From NCBI GenBank assembly GCA_022496785.1, contig SNAP01000002.1, positions 1 to 64,000 of the forward strand: a stretch of DNA of 64,000 bases. Direction: 5' to 3'. Under the pieces are notes generated by a model that saw only the letters and a program-made list of their open reading frames with translations, ran no database searches and had not been told where the DNA came from. The position numbers and the translations under genes were made by a program. The stretch is from Marinilabiliaceae bacterium JC040 (GTDB lineage Bacteria > Bacteroidota > Bacteroidia > Bacteroidales > Marinifilaceae). Numbering within the stretch: position 1 is the stretch's first letter; the number at the start of each line of letters is the position of its first letter. Below are positions 26,561 to 36,424 of the stretch, in pieces.

Positions 26561-29413
26561 ATGAAACCTGAGGAATTTCTAATAAATCAAAATAAAGCAA
26601 TCAATGTTTATGGAGCTAGAGTCCACAATTTAAAGAATATTGATATCTCTATTCCTCATAGAAAATTAAGCGTAATTACAGGTTTAAGTGGATCAGGAAA
26701 ATCTTCTTTAGCTTTTGACACTATTCATGCTGAAGGACAAAGAAGATATTTAGAAACATTCTCTACATATGCTCGACAATTCATAGGTAATATGGAGAGA
26801 CCTGATGTTGATAAAATAACAGGACTATCCCCTGTTATTTCAATAGAACAAAAAACTACAAATAAAAATCCTCGATCGACAGTAGGAACAGTAACAGAAA
26901 TATATGATTTCTTACGTCTTCTATATGCTAGAGCTTCAAATGCTTATTCTTATGAATCGGGAAAACAGATGATTCAATATACTGATGCTCAGATTATTGA
27001 TGTAATTTTTAACAAATATCTAGATAAGAATATTTTAGTCTTAGCTCCTCTTATCAAAGGACGAAAAGGTCATTATAAAGAATTATTCCAAAAGATAAGG
27101 AATAAAGGATTTCTTTATGTAAGGATTGATGGGAAGATTGAAGATTTACGTCCCAATATGATTGTTGATAGATATAAAAGTCATGATATAGAAATTGTAA
27201 TAGATAAATTAAAAGTTAAAGATTCTATATCAAAAAGACTTAAAGAATCAATTGAGACCGCTATGGATAGAGCAAATGGTCTTTGCATGATTATGGAAAA
27301 AGAAAGTGAAGATTTTCAATATTTTTCACGAGCTTTAATGTGTCCTGATACAGGTATTTCTTATCAAGAACCAGCACCACATTCTTTTTCTTTCAATTCT
27401 CCACATGGAGCATGTCCAAGATGTAAAGGTTTAGGGAGTATTAATAATATTGATATTGACAAAATTATTCCAAATGATTCTTTAAGTATTTATAAAGGAG
27501 GTATAGAACCTTTAGGATCATATTCAAAGAACATCATATTTGAACAAATAGATAGTATTTGTAGTAAATATAATTGCACTTTAAAAACACCTATAAAAGA
27601 CATTCCCCAAAAAGCTATTGATGATATCTTATATGGAACAACAGAACCTTTATTTATAAAAAATACGGTTTATGATACAGGAGTTCAATATTTCAATAAT
27701 TTTGAAGGTATTTTAAAATATATAAATCTTCAATACGAAGAAACAATTTCAATAAAAGAGAGAAGATGGGCTGAGCAATATATTTCAAGAACAACATGTC
27801 CTGAATGTAATGGATATAGACTAAAAAAAGAGTCTCTATGGTTTAAAATTGCTGGTAAAAATATTGGAGAAGTTGCTAGTATGAATTTACTAGAATTTCG
27901 TGAATGGATTGAAAATATTGAAGATACTTTTTCTGATAAACAAATATTAATAGCCTCGGAGGTTATTAAAGAAATTAAAACTAGATTAGGGTTTCTAACT
28001 AATATTGGACTTAATTATTTATCTTTAAATAGACCTTCTGCTAGTCTTTCAGGTGGAGAATCTCAACGAATTCGTTTAGCATCTCAAATAGGCTCCCAAC
28101 TTGTAAATGTTTTATATATTTTAGATGAACCATCTATAGGTTTACATCAAAGAGATAATGAAAAATTAATTGGTTCGTTAAAGCATTTAAGAGATAAGGG
28201 AAATACTGTTATTGTTGTTGAACACGATAAAGATATGATTGAAGCTGCCGACTATATTGTAGATATAGGACCTAAAGCTGGTAAGCATGGTGGTGAAGTT
28301 TCTGCATATGGTACTTATAAAGAATTTATAGAACAATCTTCATTAACTATCGATTATTTAAAAGGTAAGAAAGAAATAAGCGTACCAACAACAAGAAGAA
28401 AAGGTAATGGTAAAACAATAAGCTTGAAAGGTTGTTGTGGAAATAATTTAAAAAATATAGATGTAGAATTTCCTCTTGGAAAACTTGTATGTGTTACTGG
28501 AGTTAGTGGCTCAGGTAAGTCTACATTAATTAATGGAACATTATATCCTATTTTATCGGCATATTTTTATAATTCTCTTAAAGAACCATTAAAGTATAAG
28601 AGTATTGATGGTATAGAGAATATAGATAAAGTTGTTGAAATTAATCAATCTCCAATAGGAAGAACACCACGATCGAATCCAGCTACATATACTGGGCTCT
28701 TTGGAGAGATTAGACAATTATATAGTCTTTCACCAGAAGCAAAAATAAGAGGTTTTAAACCAGGACGTTTTTCTTTTAATGTTAAAGGAGGAAGATGTGA
28801 AACTTGTAAAGGAGCAGGTGTTCAGACAATAGAAATGAATTTTCTTCCAGACGTATACGTAAAATGTAAAGAATGTAATGGGAAAAGATATAATAAAGAA
28901 ACTCTTGAAATAAAATATAAAGGTCAGTCAATAAATGATGTTCTTGATATGACAATAAATCAAGCAGTTGAATTCTTCGATGCTATTCCTAAGATTTATA
29001 AGAAATTATTGATTCTTCAGAAAGTTGGACTTGGATATATAACATTGGGTCAGGCTTCAACAACTCTTTCTGGAGGAGAAGCTCAAAGAGTTAAATTAGC
29101 AACAGAATTAGCTAAAAAAGATACAGGATCGACTCTTTATATATTAGATGAACCTACTACTGGTCTGCATTTCGAAGACATACGAGTACTTATGAAGGTT
29201 ATAAATATGCTTGTTGACAAAGGTAATTCTGTTATTATAATAGAGCACAATCTTGATGTTATTAAAATGGCAGATCATATTATAGACATAGGACCTGAAG
29301 GAGGAAACGGAGGTGGAAGAATTGTTTGTGAAGGAAGTCCAGAAGAAATCGTAAATAATAAAGAATCTATAACAGCACCATTCCTAAAAAAGGAACTTAT
29401 AGGTGGTAATTAA
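26561..29413 (+). CDS. uvrA: Excinuclease ABC subunit A
   Basis: The 950-residue protein is the damage-recognition ATPase of nucleotide excision repair. It has two ABC modules: Walker A GLSGSGKSS (41-49) and GVSGSGKST in the second half, signatures LSGGESQRIRLASQIG and LSGGEAQRVKLATELA, and Walker B ILDEPSIGLHQRD and ILDEPTTGLHFED. Zinc-module cysteines are seen at CPRCKGLG, CPECNGY, and CETCKGAG with CKECNGKRY. Length is normal for the family. It stands alone, divergent from the NfeD/slipin pair. Confidence 0.97.
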   Translation: MKPEEFLINQNKAINVYGARVHNLKNIDISIPHRKLSVITGLSGSGKSSLAFDTIHAEGQRRYLETFSTYARQFIGNMERPDVDKITGLSPVISIEQKTTNKNPRSTVGTVTEIYDFLRLLYARASNAYSYESGKQMIQYTDAQIIDVIFNKYLDKNILVLAPLIKGRKGHYKELFQKIRNKGFLYVRIDGKIEDLRPNMIVDRYKSHDIEIVIDKLKVKDSISKRLKESIETAMDRANGLCMIMEKESEDFQYFSRALMCPDTGISYQEPAPHSFSFNSPHGACPRCKGLGSINNIDIDKIIPNDSLSIYKGGIEPLGSYSKNIIFEQIDSICSKYNCTLKTPIKDIPQKAIDDILYGTTEPLFIKNTVYDTGVQYFNNFEGILKYINLQYEETISIKERRWAEQYISRTTCPECNGYRLKKESLWFKIAGKNIGEVASMNLLEFREWIENIEDTFSDKQILIASEVIKEIKTRLGFLTNIGLNYLSLNRPSASLSGGESQRIRLASQIGSQLVNVLYILDEPSIGLHQRDNEKLIGSLKHLRDKGNTVIVVEHDKDMIEAADYIVDIGPKAGKHGGEVSAYGTYKEFIEQSSLTIDYLKGKKEISVPTTRRKGNGKTISLKGCCGNNLKNIDVEFPLGKLVCVTGVSGSGKSTLINGTLYPILSAYFYNSLKEPLKYKSIDGIENIDKVVEINQSPIGRTPRSNPATYTGLFGEIRQLYSLSPEAKIRGFKPGRFSFNVKGGRCETCKGAGVQTIEMNFLPDVYVKCKECNGKRYNKETLEIKYKGQSINDVLDMTINQAVEFFDAIPKIYKKLLILQKVGLGYITLGQASTTLSGGEAQRVKLATELAKKDTGSTLYILDEPTTGLHFEDIRVLMKVINMLVDKGNSVIIIEHNLDVIKMADHIIDIGPEGGNGGGRIVCEGSPEEIVNNKESITAPFLKKELIGGN

Positions 29414-29458
29414 TACAATATTTTTTTATCTTTATGTGTAACCTTAAAACAAATAGGA

Positions 29459-31126
29459 ATGACACATAGTTTAGAAATATATTGTGAAAACAACAATAAA
29501 TATTATCAATTTCCTTTAGGCACAAACCTAAAGGAAGTTTATGATATTATAAAACCCAAATTAAAGAATCACGTTCTAGCAGCGAGAGTAAATAATAAAC
29601 TACAGGATCTTAGCTATGAATTAATGCAACCCAAACGTGTTAAATTTATTGACATGACAGGTATTGATGGCTATAGTGTTTATACTCGTTCTTTATGTTT
29701 TATCTTGTGTAAAGCAATAGGGAAATTGTATCCTAACGAACGATTTAGAATAGTACAACATATATGTGATGGCCTATATTGTAAATTCAAAAACAAACAT
29801 ATAATTCTAAATGAGAATGATATCTCTAATATAGAAAAAGAGATGAAAAAATATGTTGATCAGGATTTGAGAATTTACAGAGATACTGTAGAAACAGCAA
29901 CAGCATTACAATTATTTGCTGCTAAAGGATTATGTGCAAAGAATGAACTATTAATATCAAGAAAACAGCCATATACTTCAGTTTATAGAATAGAAGATGA
30001 TGTTGATTATTTTTATGGAGTTCTTGCCTATTCAACTAAATCGTTAAATAATTTTCAATTATATAAATTTCATCAAGGAGTTCTTTTACGTTTACCTGAA
30101 AGAAAGACTCCTAATGTAATACCTCCTTATAGTCCTCAAGAAAAAAAATTCAGAATACACACAGAATATAGACGCTGGGGACGTATTCTTGGGATATCTA
30201 ATATCAGCGATTTAAATAAACATGTGGATAATAATACTATTGGAGATATAATTAAGATAAGTGAAGCTCAACAAGAGAAGAAAATAGCACAAATAGCTGA
30301 TAGAGTGTATAAACGTAGAAATAGAACAAAAGTTATTCTAATAGCAGGACCTTCGTCTTCTGGAAAAACCACTTTTAGTAAACGTTTAGCAATTCAATTA
30401 CAAGTTATAGGATTAAAACCTATAAATTTATCTTTAGATGATTATTTTGTTGATAGAGAATTAAGTCCACGAGATGAAAATGGAGAATTTGATTTTGAAT
30501 CTATAAAGGCTCTAAATATTAAACAATTCACAAAAGATATTAACGATTTGATAGAAGGAAAATCGATCCAAATAGGGAAATTTGATTTTGAAGAAGGTAA
30601 ACGTAAATATACTGGCGAAAGCTTAGAAATAGATAGAAAAAACATTATTATAATTGAAGGGATTCATGGTTTGAATCCTATGTTAACACACCACTTACCT
30701 AAAAAAGCTCTGTTTAAAATATTTATATCTGCCATGACTTCTATTTCAATAGATGATCATAACTTAATTTCTTCTACAGATAATAGATTAATTAGACGAA
30801 TGGTTAGAGATTATAAATATCGCCATTATTCTGCAGTGGAAACAATACAACGCTGGGGTAGTGTATTAGATGGTGAGATAAAACATATAATTCCATATCA
30901 AGAGGAAGCCGATATAATGTTTAATTCTGCTCTACCATATGAATTAGGTGTATTAAAAAATCAAGCTGAGAAAATTCTTAACGGAGTTTATAAAAATGAT
31001 AGAGAGTATTCAAAAGCAGAACGATTATTGAAATTCTTTTCATATTTTAGAAGTATTGAAGAAAAAGAAATTCCACCAACATCAATACTAAGAGAGTTTG
31101 TTGGTGGAAGTACTTTTGAATATTAA
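29459..31126 (+). CDS. Uridine-kinase-like P-loop kinase with N-terminal TGS/ThrRS-like region
   Basis: The 555-residue protein has a TGS-like N-terminus (about 1-65), a segment resembling the editing region of threonyl-tRNA synthetase (about 66-170, although the usual HxxxH is not seen), a linker, and a C-terminal uridine-kinase domain from about residue 285. The kinase P-loop is GPSSSGKTT (297-305), followed by LSLDDYFVDRE and IIIEGIHGLNP. The likely reaction is nucleoside (uridine/cytidine) phosphorylation. This long form is standard in Bacteroidota and Firmicutes. Substrate specificity cannot be read off. Confidence 0.85.
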   Translation: MTHSLEIYCENNNKYYQFPLGTNLKEVYDIIKPKLKNHVLAARVNNKLQDLSYELMQPKRVKFIDMTGIDGYSVYTRSLCFILCKAIGKLYPNERFRIVQHICDGLYCKFKNKHIILNENDISNIEKEMKKYVDQDLRIYRDTVETATALQLFAAKGLCAKNELLISRKQPYTSVYRIEDDVDYFYGVLAYSTKSLNNFQLYKFHQGVLLRLPERKTPNVIPPYSPQEKKFRIHTEYRRWGRILGISNISDLNKHVDNNTIGDIIKISEAQQEKKIAQIADRVYKRRNRTKVILIAGPSSSGKTTFSKRLAIQLQVIGLKPINLSLDDYFVDRELSPRDENGEFDFESIKALNIKQFTKDINDLIEGKSIQIGKFDFEEGKRKYTGESLEIDRKNIIIIEGIHGLNPMLTHHLPKKALFKIFISAMTSISIDDHNLISSTDNRLIRRMVRDYKYRHYSAVETIQRWGSVLDGEIKHIIPYQEEADIMFNSALPYELGVLKNQAEKILNGVYKNDREYSKAERLLKFFSYFRSIEEKEIPPTSILREFVGGSTFEY

Positions 31127-31133
31127 TTATTTA

Positions 31134-31604
31134 TTAATAAAAAGCATCTTTACCAGGCCATTGAAATTTCTCAATGGCTTCTTTTTCTGGAAAAATCATA
31201 TATGTAGCTTCAGCCTCTGAAGCTATTTTTCCATCAGGATTCAATATTTCGGCATGCACTGTTACTAGATTTTTTCTTTTAGATACAATCTTAGATCTTG
31301 CTATAATAGGCCCATTGTCAATATTTACAGCTCTTCTATATTTTGTATTCAAGCCAACAGTTACTCCAGCTGTTTCTGCTTGTATATAAATACTCCAACA
31401 AGCTATTTCATCTAAAATTAATGCTTGAATTCCTCCATGTAGAATATTGTAATAACCAGCATAATCTTCTTTTGGTTGATATTCTGTTTTTATCCATTCA
31501 CCATCTTCAAAGAATCTTAATTTAAGTCCTATTTTATTATATGGAGAACAACCGAAACAATTGTAATTTTCGTTTTCTGCGTATGGATTTTTTAATTCTC
31601 TCAT
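31134..31604 (-). CDS. Hotdog-fold thioesterase (PaaI-like)
   Basis: The 156-residue protein has the PaaI/YigI-type hotdog signature YYNILHGGIQALILDEIACW around residues 50-69, followed by strand pairs such as TKYRRAVNIDNGPIIARSKIV and EAEATYMIF. An N-terminal CFGC motif is present at about residues 16-19. It probably hydrolyses an acyl-CoA thioester; the acyl group is unknown. It is convergent with, and only 7 bp from, the end of the kinase gene. Confidence 0.85.
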   Translation of the reverse strand: MRELKNPYAENENYNCFGCSPYNKIGLKLRFFEDGEWIKTEYQPKEDYAGYYNILHGGIQALILDEIACWSIYIQAETAGVTVGLNTKYRRAVNIDNGPIIARSKIVSKRKNLVTVHAEILNPDGKIASEAEATYMIFPEKEAIEKFQWPGKDAFY

Positions 31605-31613
31605 TTAAGTATT

Positions 31614-31653
31614 TTTTATAAAAAAAGCTTAGCATTATAGAATACTAAGCTTT
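31614..31653 (-). terminator. Terminator of the OmpA-family gene
   Basis: On the minus strand the arms at 31645-31653 and 31624-31632 form a 9-bp stem (AAAGCUUAG/CUAAGCUUU) with a 12-base loop. A U-rich run follows. It lies 18 bp after the OmpA-family stop codon and just upstream of the thioesterase gene. Confidence 0.75.
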
Positions 31654-31671
31654 ATATGATGTTTTATTCTA

Positions 31672-32946
31672 TTATTCAATAATAACAGCTCTATTTAATA
31701 GAGGTTTAGGGAATCTATTATCAGTATCTCCTACTGCTTTAAATACAAATCTATTTGCTGGAATTTTGTATTTTTTCACTAAGATATTCTTGATATATTC
31801 AACTCTTTTTTCTGATAGTTTTTTATTATAATCTTTTCTACCAGTAGCTTTATCTGCTGAACCTATAATAGTAAATACTTTATTTTTATCTAAAGCAATA
31901 GCGTGTCTAACATAGAAATCAAGATTAGTTAATTCTTTCATATCTAATGTAGCACGACTCATTGGGAAAAACAATACAACAGGAGTAGCTTCATGAATTT
32001 CAAGATATTCTTTCATCTGATTCTTCATGTTTGTATTATCTCTTGATAATTGTTTTTGAGCTTTTATAAGATCTGCATTTTGTCTTCTTAAAGCATCATT
32101 TCTTTGTTTAAGAACTTTTTTAGCTTTTTCAAGATCTGTTATCTTAGAATTATTAGCAGTATTATTAGATTTACGAGGTTTCTTATAAGATTTACCACCT
32201 TTATGAGAAGTAAAATCTGTTCTTCCTAAGAATCCAAGATTGTATGTTAAACCAACAGAAAAGGTTGACATTGATTCATATTTACTACCATCTCCTTGGC
32301 CATCGAAATTACAATCGACTACAAGATGATTGATTTCTAAAGAAGCAGATAAGTCTTTAAATATTTTAACAGATGATATTAATCCAAATATAGGACCATA
32401 TGATAATTGATATTCATTTGTTGAGATACTACCTCCTTCATACATACCTAAAACCATACCACATCCTAAAAATGCAGAACTATTCCAAATTCTAGATTTA
32501 TCATATCCAAAAAATAAATTAGTAAAATCAAAAAGATAATCTAAATGAAAATTTGTAATAGACCATTTTTCTTTATAGTAAGAATTATCGATATGCTCAC
32601 CATAAGCACCATAAGACATTGGAGGATTAGGACCAGATTGAAAAGTTATCCCTTTCTTATTATTCAAAGATATCTGAAATCTTACTCCATTTACAGGTGT
32701 AAACCACTTTCCTAATTCAAAATTAAGACTCATTCCCGCTCTATCGCCAAATGCAGCTTCTGAATCATCAGTTCCATGATAGATATTAAATCCACCTCTA
32801 GCACTAAAAAATAAGTTGTCTAAGAAACTATTATACTCATATGGTCCATGTTCTACAGAATTGGACTTACCACTCTTACTTTGTGCAGCAGAAATTGTGG
32901 CTATACACATTGCACAAAGAACCAACAATGTTCTAATTTTATTCAT
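31672..32946 (-). CDS. OmpA-family outer-membrane protein
   Basis: The 424-residue protein has a Sec signal (MNKIRTLLVLCAMCIATISAAQ), an N-terminal beta-barrel of about 220 residues ending GLTYNLGFLG, a short coiled-coil (KITDLEKAKKVLKQRNDALRR and onward, about 270-315), and a C-terminal OmpA domain. The latter has VVLFFPMSRATLD, IIGSADKATGRKDYNKKLSEKR and the family's final NRAVIIE. It should tie the outer membrane to peptidoglycan. The coiled-coil between barrel and OmpA domain is common in Bacteroidota versions. Confidence 0.92.
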   Translation of the reverse strand: MNKIRTLLVLCAMCIATISAAQSKSGKSNSVEHGPYEYNSFLDNLFFSARGGFNIYHGTDDSEAAFGDRAGMSLNFELGKWFTPVNGVRFQISLNNKKGITFQSGPNPPMSYGAYGEHIDNSYYKEKWSITNFHLDYLFDFTNLFFGYDKSRIWNSSAFLGCGMVLGMYEGGSISTNEYQLSYGPIFGLISSVKIFKDLSASLEINHLVVDCNFDGQGDGSKYESMSTFSVGLTYNLGFLGRTDFTSHKGGKSYKKPRKSNNTANNSKITDLEKAKKVLKQRNDALRRQNADLIKAQKQLSRDNTNMKNQMKEYLEIHEATPVVLFFPMSRATLDMKELTNLDFYVRHAIALDKNKVFTIIGSADKATGRKDYNKKLSEKRVEYIKNILVKKYKIPANRFVFKAVGDTDNRFPKPLLNRAVIIE

Positions 32947-32997
32947 ACATTAATAATGTTTAGTTTGTATAGATTTTTTTAAAATTTACAACAATTA

Positions 32998-33027
32998 CAA
33001 ATATAATATAAAATTATTGATATTCAA
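32998..33027 (-). promoter_or_regulatory. Promoter of the OmpA-family gene, Bacteroidota type
   Basis: On the minus strand TTG (33025-33027) and TATATTTG (32998-33005) are spaced by 19 bp, a good fit to the -33/-7 consensus. The leader before the ATG is about 50 bases. Confidence 0.6.
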
Positions 33028-33073
33028 CGCTTAACCTCAGTATTGGAAACATTTTATAGAGATAAAAAGGCAT

Positions 33074-33119
33074 AAAAAAATAGTATAACTATTACATATT
33101 CTGCAATAGTTATACTATT
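33074..33119 (-). terminator. Terminator after greA-HIT
   Basis: The perfect 15-bp arms aatagtataactatt (33079-33093) and aatagttatactatt (33105-33119) flank an 11-base loop. On the minus strand a U run follows (complement of 33074-33080). It lies 28 bp past the HIT gene. Confidence 0.85.
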
Positions 33120-33146
33120 AGAAATTAAGCGTATAAACTCAATATT

Positions 33147-33539
33147 TTATAAATTACTAATAATAGTATTAGCAATTTCTTTCATTTCTTCTGCTTCCAA
33201 TTTTAATTTTGGATTAGAAAAATTCATATCTTTTTCTTCATTAATTGGTATAAGATGTATATGAGCATGAGGTACCTCTAAACCAATAACCGTTACACCA
33301 ACTTTTCTGCAAGAAAAAGATTTTTCAATAGATTTTGCAACTTTTTTTGCAAAGACAACCATTTCAGATAATCTATCATCAGAGACATCAAATATATTAT
33401 CAATTTCCTGCTTAGGTACTATTAAAGTATGTCCTTTTTGTACAGGAAATGCATCTAAGAAGGCGATAAAATTATCATCTTCTAAAATTTTGTGAGCAGG
33501 AATGTCTCCATTAATAATTTTAGTAAAAATACTAGCCAT
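33147..33539 (-). CDS. HIT-family nucleotide hydrolase
   Basis: The 130-residue protein belongs to the HINT/HIT branch. It opens SIFTKIINGDIPAHKILED, has AFPVQKGHTLIVPKQE in the middle, and the histidine triad HAHIHLIP near residue 91. Members cleave nucleoside phosphoramidates or dinucleotides. It begins 15 bp after greA and shares its transcript and terminator. The substrate is unknown. Confidence 0.92.
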   Translation of the reverse strand: MASIFTKIINGDIPAHKILEDDNFIAFLDAFPVQKGHTLIVPKQEIDNIFDVSDDRLSEMVVFAKKVAKSIEKSFSCRKVGVTVIGLEVPHAHIHLIPINEEKDMNFSNPKLKLEAEEMKEIANTIISNL

Positions 33540-33554
33540 GATTTATTTCTTTAA

Positions 33555-34028
33555 TTATATTGCAATATCTATAATCTCAAAACTCACAACACCAGCAGGT
33601 ATAGTAGCTTCAACAATATCACCAACAACTTTACCCATTAATGCTTTTGCAATTGGAGTATTAATTGATAATTTACCTTCTTTTAAATTAGCTTCACTAT
33701 CTGAAACCATTGTATATGTCATTGTTGCTCCAGTTTTGACATTTTTAATTGTCACTTTATTCAAAATTTGAACTTTTGAAGTGTCAATTTGAGATTCATC
33801 AATTACTCTACATGATGCTATAGTCCCTTGAAGTTGAGCGATTCTAGCCTCTAGAAGTCCTTGAGCATCTTTAGCCGCATCGTACTCAGCATTTTCAGAG
33901 ATATCTCCTTTGTCTATTGCTTCTCCAATAGCTTTAGAAATTCTAGGTCTTTCAACGCTTTGAAGATGTTCTAATTCATCTTTAAGCTTATCAAGTCCCT
34001 CCTGTGTTACATACGAAACTTTATTCAT
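33555..34028 (-). CDS. greA: Transcription elongation factor GreA
   Basis: The 157-residue protein has the N-terminal antiparallel coiled-coil (VTQEGLDKLKDELEHLQSVERPRI) with the acidic tip EAIDKGDISENAEYDAAKD, which stimulates RNA cleavage by backtracked polymerase. The C-terminal domain has the FKBP-like fold (SINTPIAKALMGKVVGDIVE). Length and motifs are standard. It is followed by the HIT gene in the same unit. Confidence 0.96.
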   Translation of the reverse strand: MNKVSYVTQEGLDKLKDELEHLQSVERPRISKAIGEAIDKGDISENAEYDAAKDAQGLLEARIAQLQGTIASCRVIDESQIDTSKVQILNKVTIKNVKTGATMTYTMVSDSEANLKEGKLSINTPIAKALMGKVVGDIVEATIPAGVVSFEIIDIAI

Positions 34029-34119
34029 AATATTTAATTTTAATTATTTTCTAATATTTAAGTATTGATTAAAAAAAAAGGAAAGAATCCTATTTTGTTT
34101 AGAATCCCATCCGCTTACA

Positions 34120-34127
34120 CAAAGGTA
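34120..34127 (-). promoter_or_regulatory. Likely -7 element for greA-HIT
   Basis: TACCTTTG on the minus strand matches TAnnTTTG and lies 92 bp before greA. I see no clear -33 element. The leader is unusually long for this window. Confidence 0.4.
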
Positions 34128-34187
34128 TAATTTTTTACCACTTATGCAAAGTTAACAATAGTTATTTCTTAGATACATTATTATCTG

Positions 34188-34195
34188 TATATTTG
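34188..34195 (+). promoter_or_regulatory. Likely -7 element for the Rieske-like lipoprotein gene
   Basis: TATATTTG fits the -7 consensus, 37 bp before the start codon. No convincing -33 element is visible. Confidence 0.4.
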
Positions 34196-34232
34196 CTATA
34201 GTGTTGCACTGCAAATATAAGATTTTCAACTA

Positions 34233-34691
34233 ATGAGTATAAAACAAATATACATTTTTTTAGCGATTATATGCTTTTCTTTCAGTTCCTGTTCAAAAGA
34301 GGAAGAAAAGACTAATTCATCCCTTCCCTATTATAGGTTTTCGTACTTTATTAATCGTAACAATCCATCATATTCAAACTTGCACCTTAGCTCATGCCCT
34401 GTATATATATTAGAAGATAAATACAATAGAAAAATGGGATATAGAGAACACGGTCTTTTCATAGTTTTAAATGGAACATCTTATATTGCATTTGATGCCA
34501 CTTGCCCTAATCACAAAGGAGACTTTTCTAAAACTATAGAATATAAAAAAGGTTCACTATTTTTTATATGCCCTGATTGTGGGAATAAGTATAATATTCT
34601 ATCTGGAGAATGCATAAAAAAAGGATTTCTTCCCCTACAATTCTATAATACTCAAATTCTTACTAATGGATATTTAAACATATACAATTAA
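34233..34691 (+). CDS. Rieske-like lipoprotein with non-canonical metal ligands
   Basis: The 152-residue protein has a lipoprotein signal ending FSSC (Cys 20). The mature part resembles the Rieske fold seen in small Bacteroidota lipoproteins: HGLFIVLNGTSYIAFDATCPNH then SLFFICPDCGNKYNILSGE. A canonical Rieske site has CxH then CxxH; here it is C91-P-N-H94 and C113-P-D-C116, so a 2Fe-2S cluster of the usual type may be absent or rearranged. It stands alone. The function is unknown. Confidence 0.6.
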   Translation: MSIKQIYIFLAIICFSFSSCSKEEEKTNSSLPYYRFSYFINRNNPSYSNLHLSSCPVYILEDKYNRKMGYREHGLFIVLNGTSYIAFDATCPNHKGDFSKTIEYKKGSLFFICPDCGNKYNILSGECIKKGFLPLQFYNTQILTNGYLNIYN

Positions 34692-34795
34692 CAATTTATT
34701 TGCACTTAGGATAAGGATATTATACTTCTATAAAAAAGTTTGTTTTTTTTCATTTTTATATACGATTTAATGGTGGAATTTTTATTTGTAATTAC

Positions 34796-34803
34796 TACCT
34801 TTG
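34796..34803 (+). promoter_or_regulatory. Likely -7 element for purH-mreB
   Basis: TACCTTTG followed by C is a perfect TAnnTTTGY match, 68 bp before the purH ATG. The -33 region is not recognisable. Confidence 0.5.
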
Positions 34804-34871
34804 CGTGAGTAGAGTTCAACTTTACAAAATATCAAACATTATAATTAATCAAACAAACAACAAATTTAAAG

Positions 34872-36404
34872 ATGAAAAAAGCTTTAATTAGTGTCTTCGA
34901 CAAAGAAGGTATTATAGAATTCGCAGAACAACTTACAAAATTAGGTTGGGGAATTATATCTACTGGAGGGACATACCACAAACTTAAAGATTCAGGAATA
35001 GCTGTTACAGAAATTTCTGAGTATACAAATTTTCCTGAATGTTTTGACGGAAGAGTTAAAACACTCCATCCAAAAGTTGAAGGAGGAATCCTAGCAATCA
35101 GAGATAATGAGAAGCACCAAGATCAAATGAAAGAACTTGATGTTGAACCAATTGATCTAGTTGTTTGTAATTTATATCCTTTCAAACAAACAATTCTTAC
35201 TGAAGGTGTAAGTCACGAGGAAATCGTTGAAAACATTGACATAGGTGGACCTACAATGCTTAGAGCTGCAGCAAAGAATTATAAATTCGTGAATGTAATA
35301 ACAGATCCTAAAGATTATGATTTAGTTATTAACGAGTTAAAAGAATCGAATGATACATCAGAAGCTACTAAGGAATATTTAGCAGCAAAAGTATTTATTC
35401 ATACAGCTCATTATGATGCTTTAATAGCTGACTATTTTTCTAATAAAGTTGGTATAAGTTCTCCTGACACATTAACAATGACTTTTGAGAAAAAGCAAGT
35501 GTTAAGATATGGAGAAAATCCTCACCAAAAAGCTAATTTTTATGCACGTATTCAAGATACAGAAGGTAGTTTGATTAATGCAGTTCAGCTTCATGGTAAA
35601 GAATTATCATACAATAATATTGGAGATACTGATGGTGCTTTAGAAGCTATTAAAGAATTTACAGAACCTACTATTGTTGCATCAAAACATGCTAACCCTT
35701 GTGGTATTGCTAGTGCAGATGACTTATGTACTGCATTTAAAAAAGCATATAAAGCAGATCCTGTTTCTATTTATGGTGGTATTGTAGCTGCAAATAGAAC
35801 AATAGAAGCTGATACAGCAACAGAAATGAGTAAAATCTTTTTGGAAGTAATTGTAGCTCCAGATTTTACAGAAGAAGCTCTAGAAATTCTTTCTAAGAAA
35901 AAGAATGTTAGACTTCTAAAACTAGAAAACATATCTTTTAACCAATATAAATCACCAAAATGCAAATCTGTACTTGGAGGATTATTAGTTCAAGATATTG
36001 ATAATAAACTATTTGATAGCGAACTTAAATGTGTAACAGAAAGAAAAGCGTCTGATAAGGAGATGGAAGATTTAATCTTCGCATGGAAGACTGTTAAACA
36101 CGCTAAATCGAATGGTATTGCTATTGCAAAAGACAAGACAACCACAGGTATTGGTCCTGGTCAGGTAAGCCGTATTTGGGCTTTAGAAAATGCAATTAAA
36201 CAAGGAGGAGATATGATTGAAGGAAGTGTTTTAGCTTCTGATGCTTTCTTCCCATTTGCTGATTGTGTTGAAGCTGCTCATAAAGCTGGTATTACTGCCA
36301 TCATCCATCCTGGAGGTTCTATTAGAGATCAAGAATCTATAGATGCTGCCAATAAACACGGTATGGCTATGGTTCTTACAGGAATGAGACATTTTAAACA
36401 TTAA
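34872..36404 (+). CDS. purH: Bifunctional AICAR transformylase / IMP cyclohydrolase
   Basis: The 510-residue protein catalyses the last two steps of de novo IMP synthesis. The N-terminal IMP cyclohydrolase (MGS-like) part has [36 protein letters not shown] and VCNLYPF. The C-terminal AICAR transformylase has [21 protein letters not shown] (catalytic Lys-His) and [11 protein letters not shown]. Length is normal. It is followed 20 bp later by mreB, so the two probably share a transcript. Confidence 0.97.
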   Translation: MKKALISVFDKEGIIEFAEQLTKLGWGIISTGGTYHKLKDSGIAVTEISEYTNFPECFDGRVKTLHPKVEGGILAIRDNEKHQDQMKELDVEPIDLVVCNLYPFKQTILTEGVSHEEIVENIDIGGPTMLRAAAKNYKFVNVITDPKDYDLVINELKESNDTSEATKEYLAAKVFIHTAHYDALIADYFSNKVGISSPDTLTMTFEKKQVLRYGENPHQKANFYARIQDTEGSLINAVQLHGKELSYNNIGDTDGALEAIKEFTEPTIVASKHANPCGIASADDLCTAFKKAYKADPVSIYGGIVAANRTIEADTATEMSKIFLEVIVAPDFTEEALEILSKKKNVRLLKLENISFNQYKSPKCKSVLGGLLVQDIDNKLFDSELKCVTERKASDKEMEDLIFAWKTVKHAKSNGIAIAKDKTTTGIGPGQVSRIWALENAIKQGGDMIEGSVLASDAFFPFADCVEAAHKAGITAIIHPGGSIRDQESIDAANKHGMAMVLTGMRHFKH

Positions 36405-36424
36405 TCTACAACAAGAGAGTAAAC

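Noticed and set aside
29459-31126. Considered as a threonyl-tRNA synthetase fragment fused by error to a kinase.
   Set aside because: The TGS/editing-like N-terminus with C-terminal uridine kinase is a known long architecture, so it is not a novel fusion.
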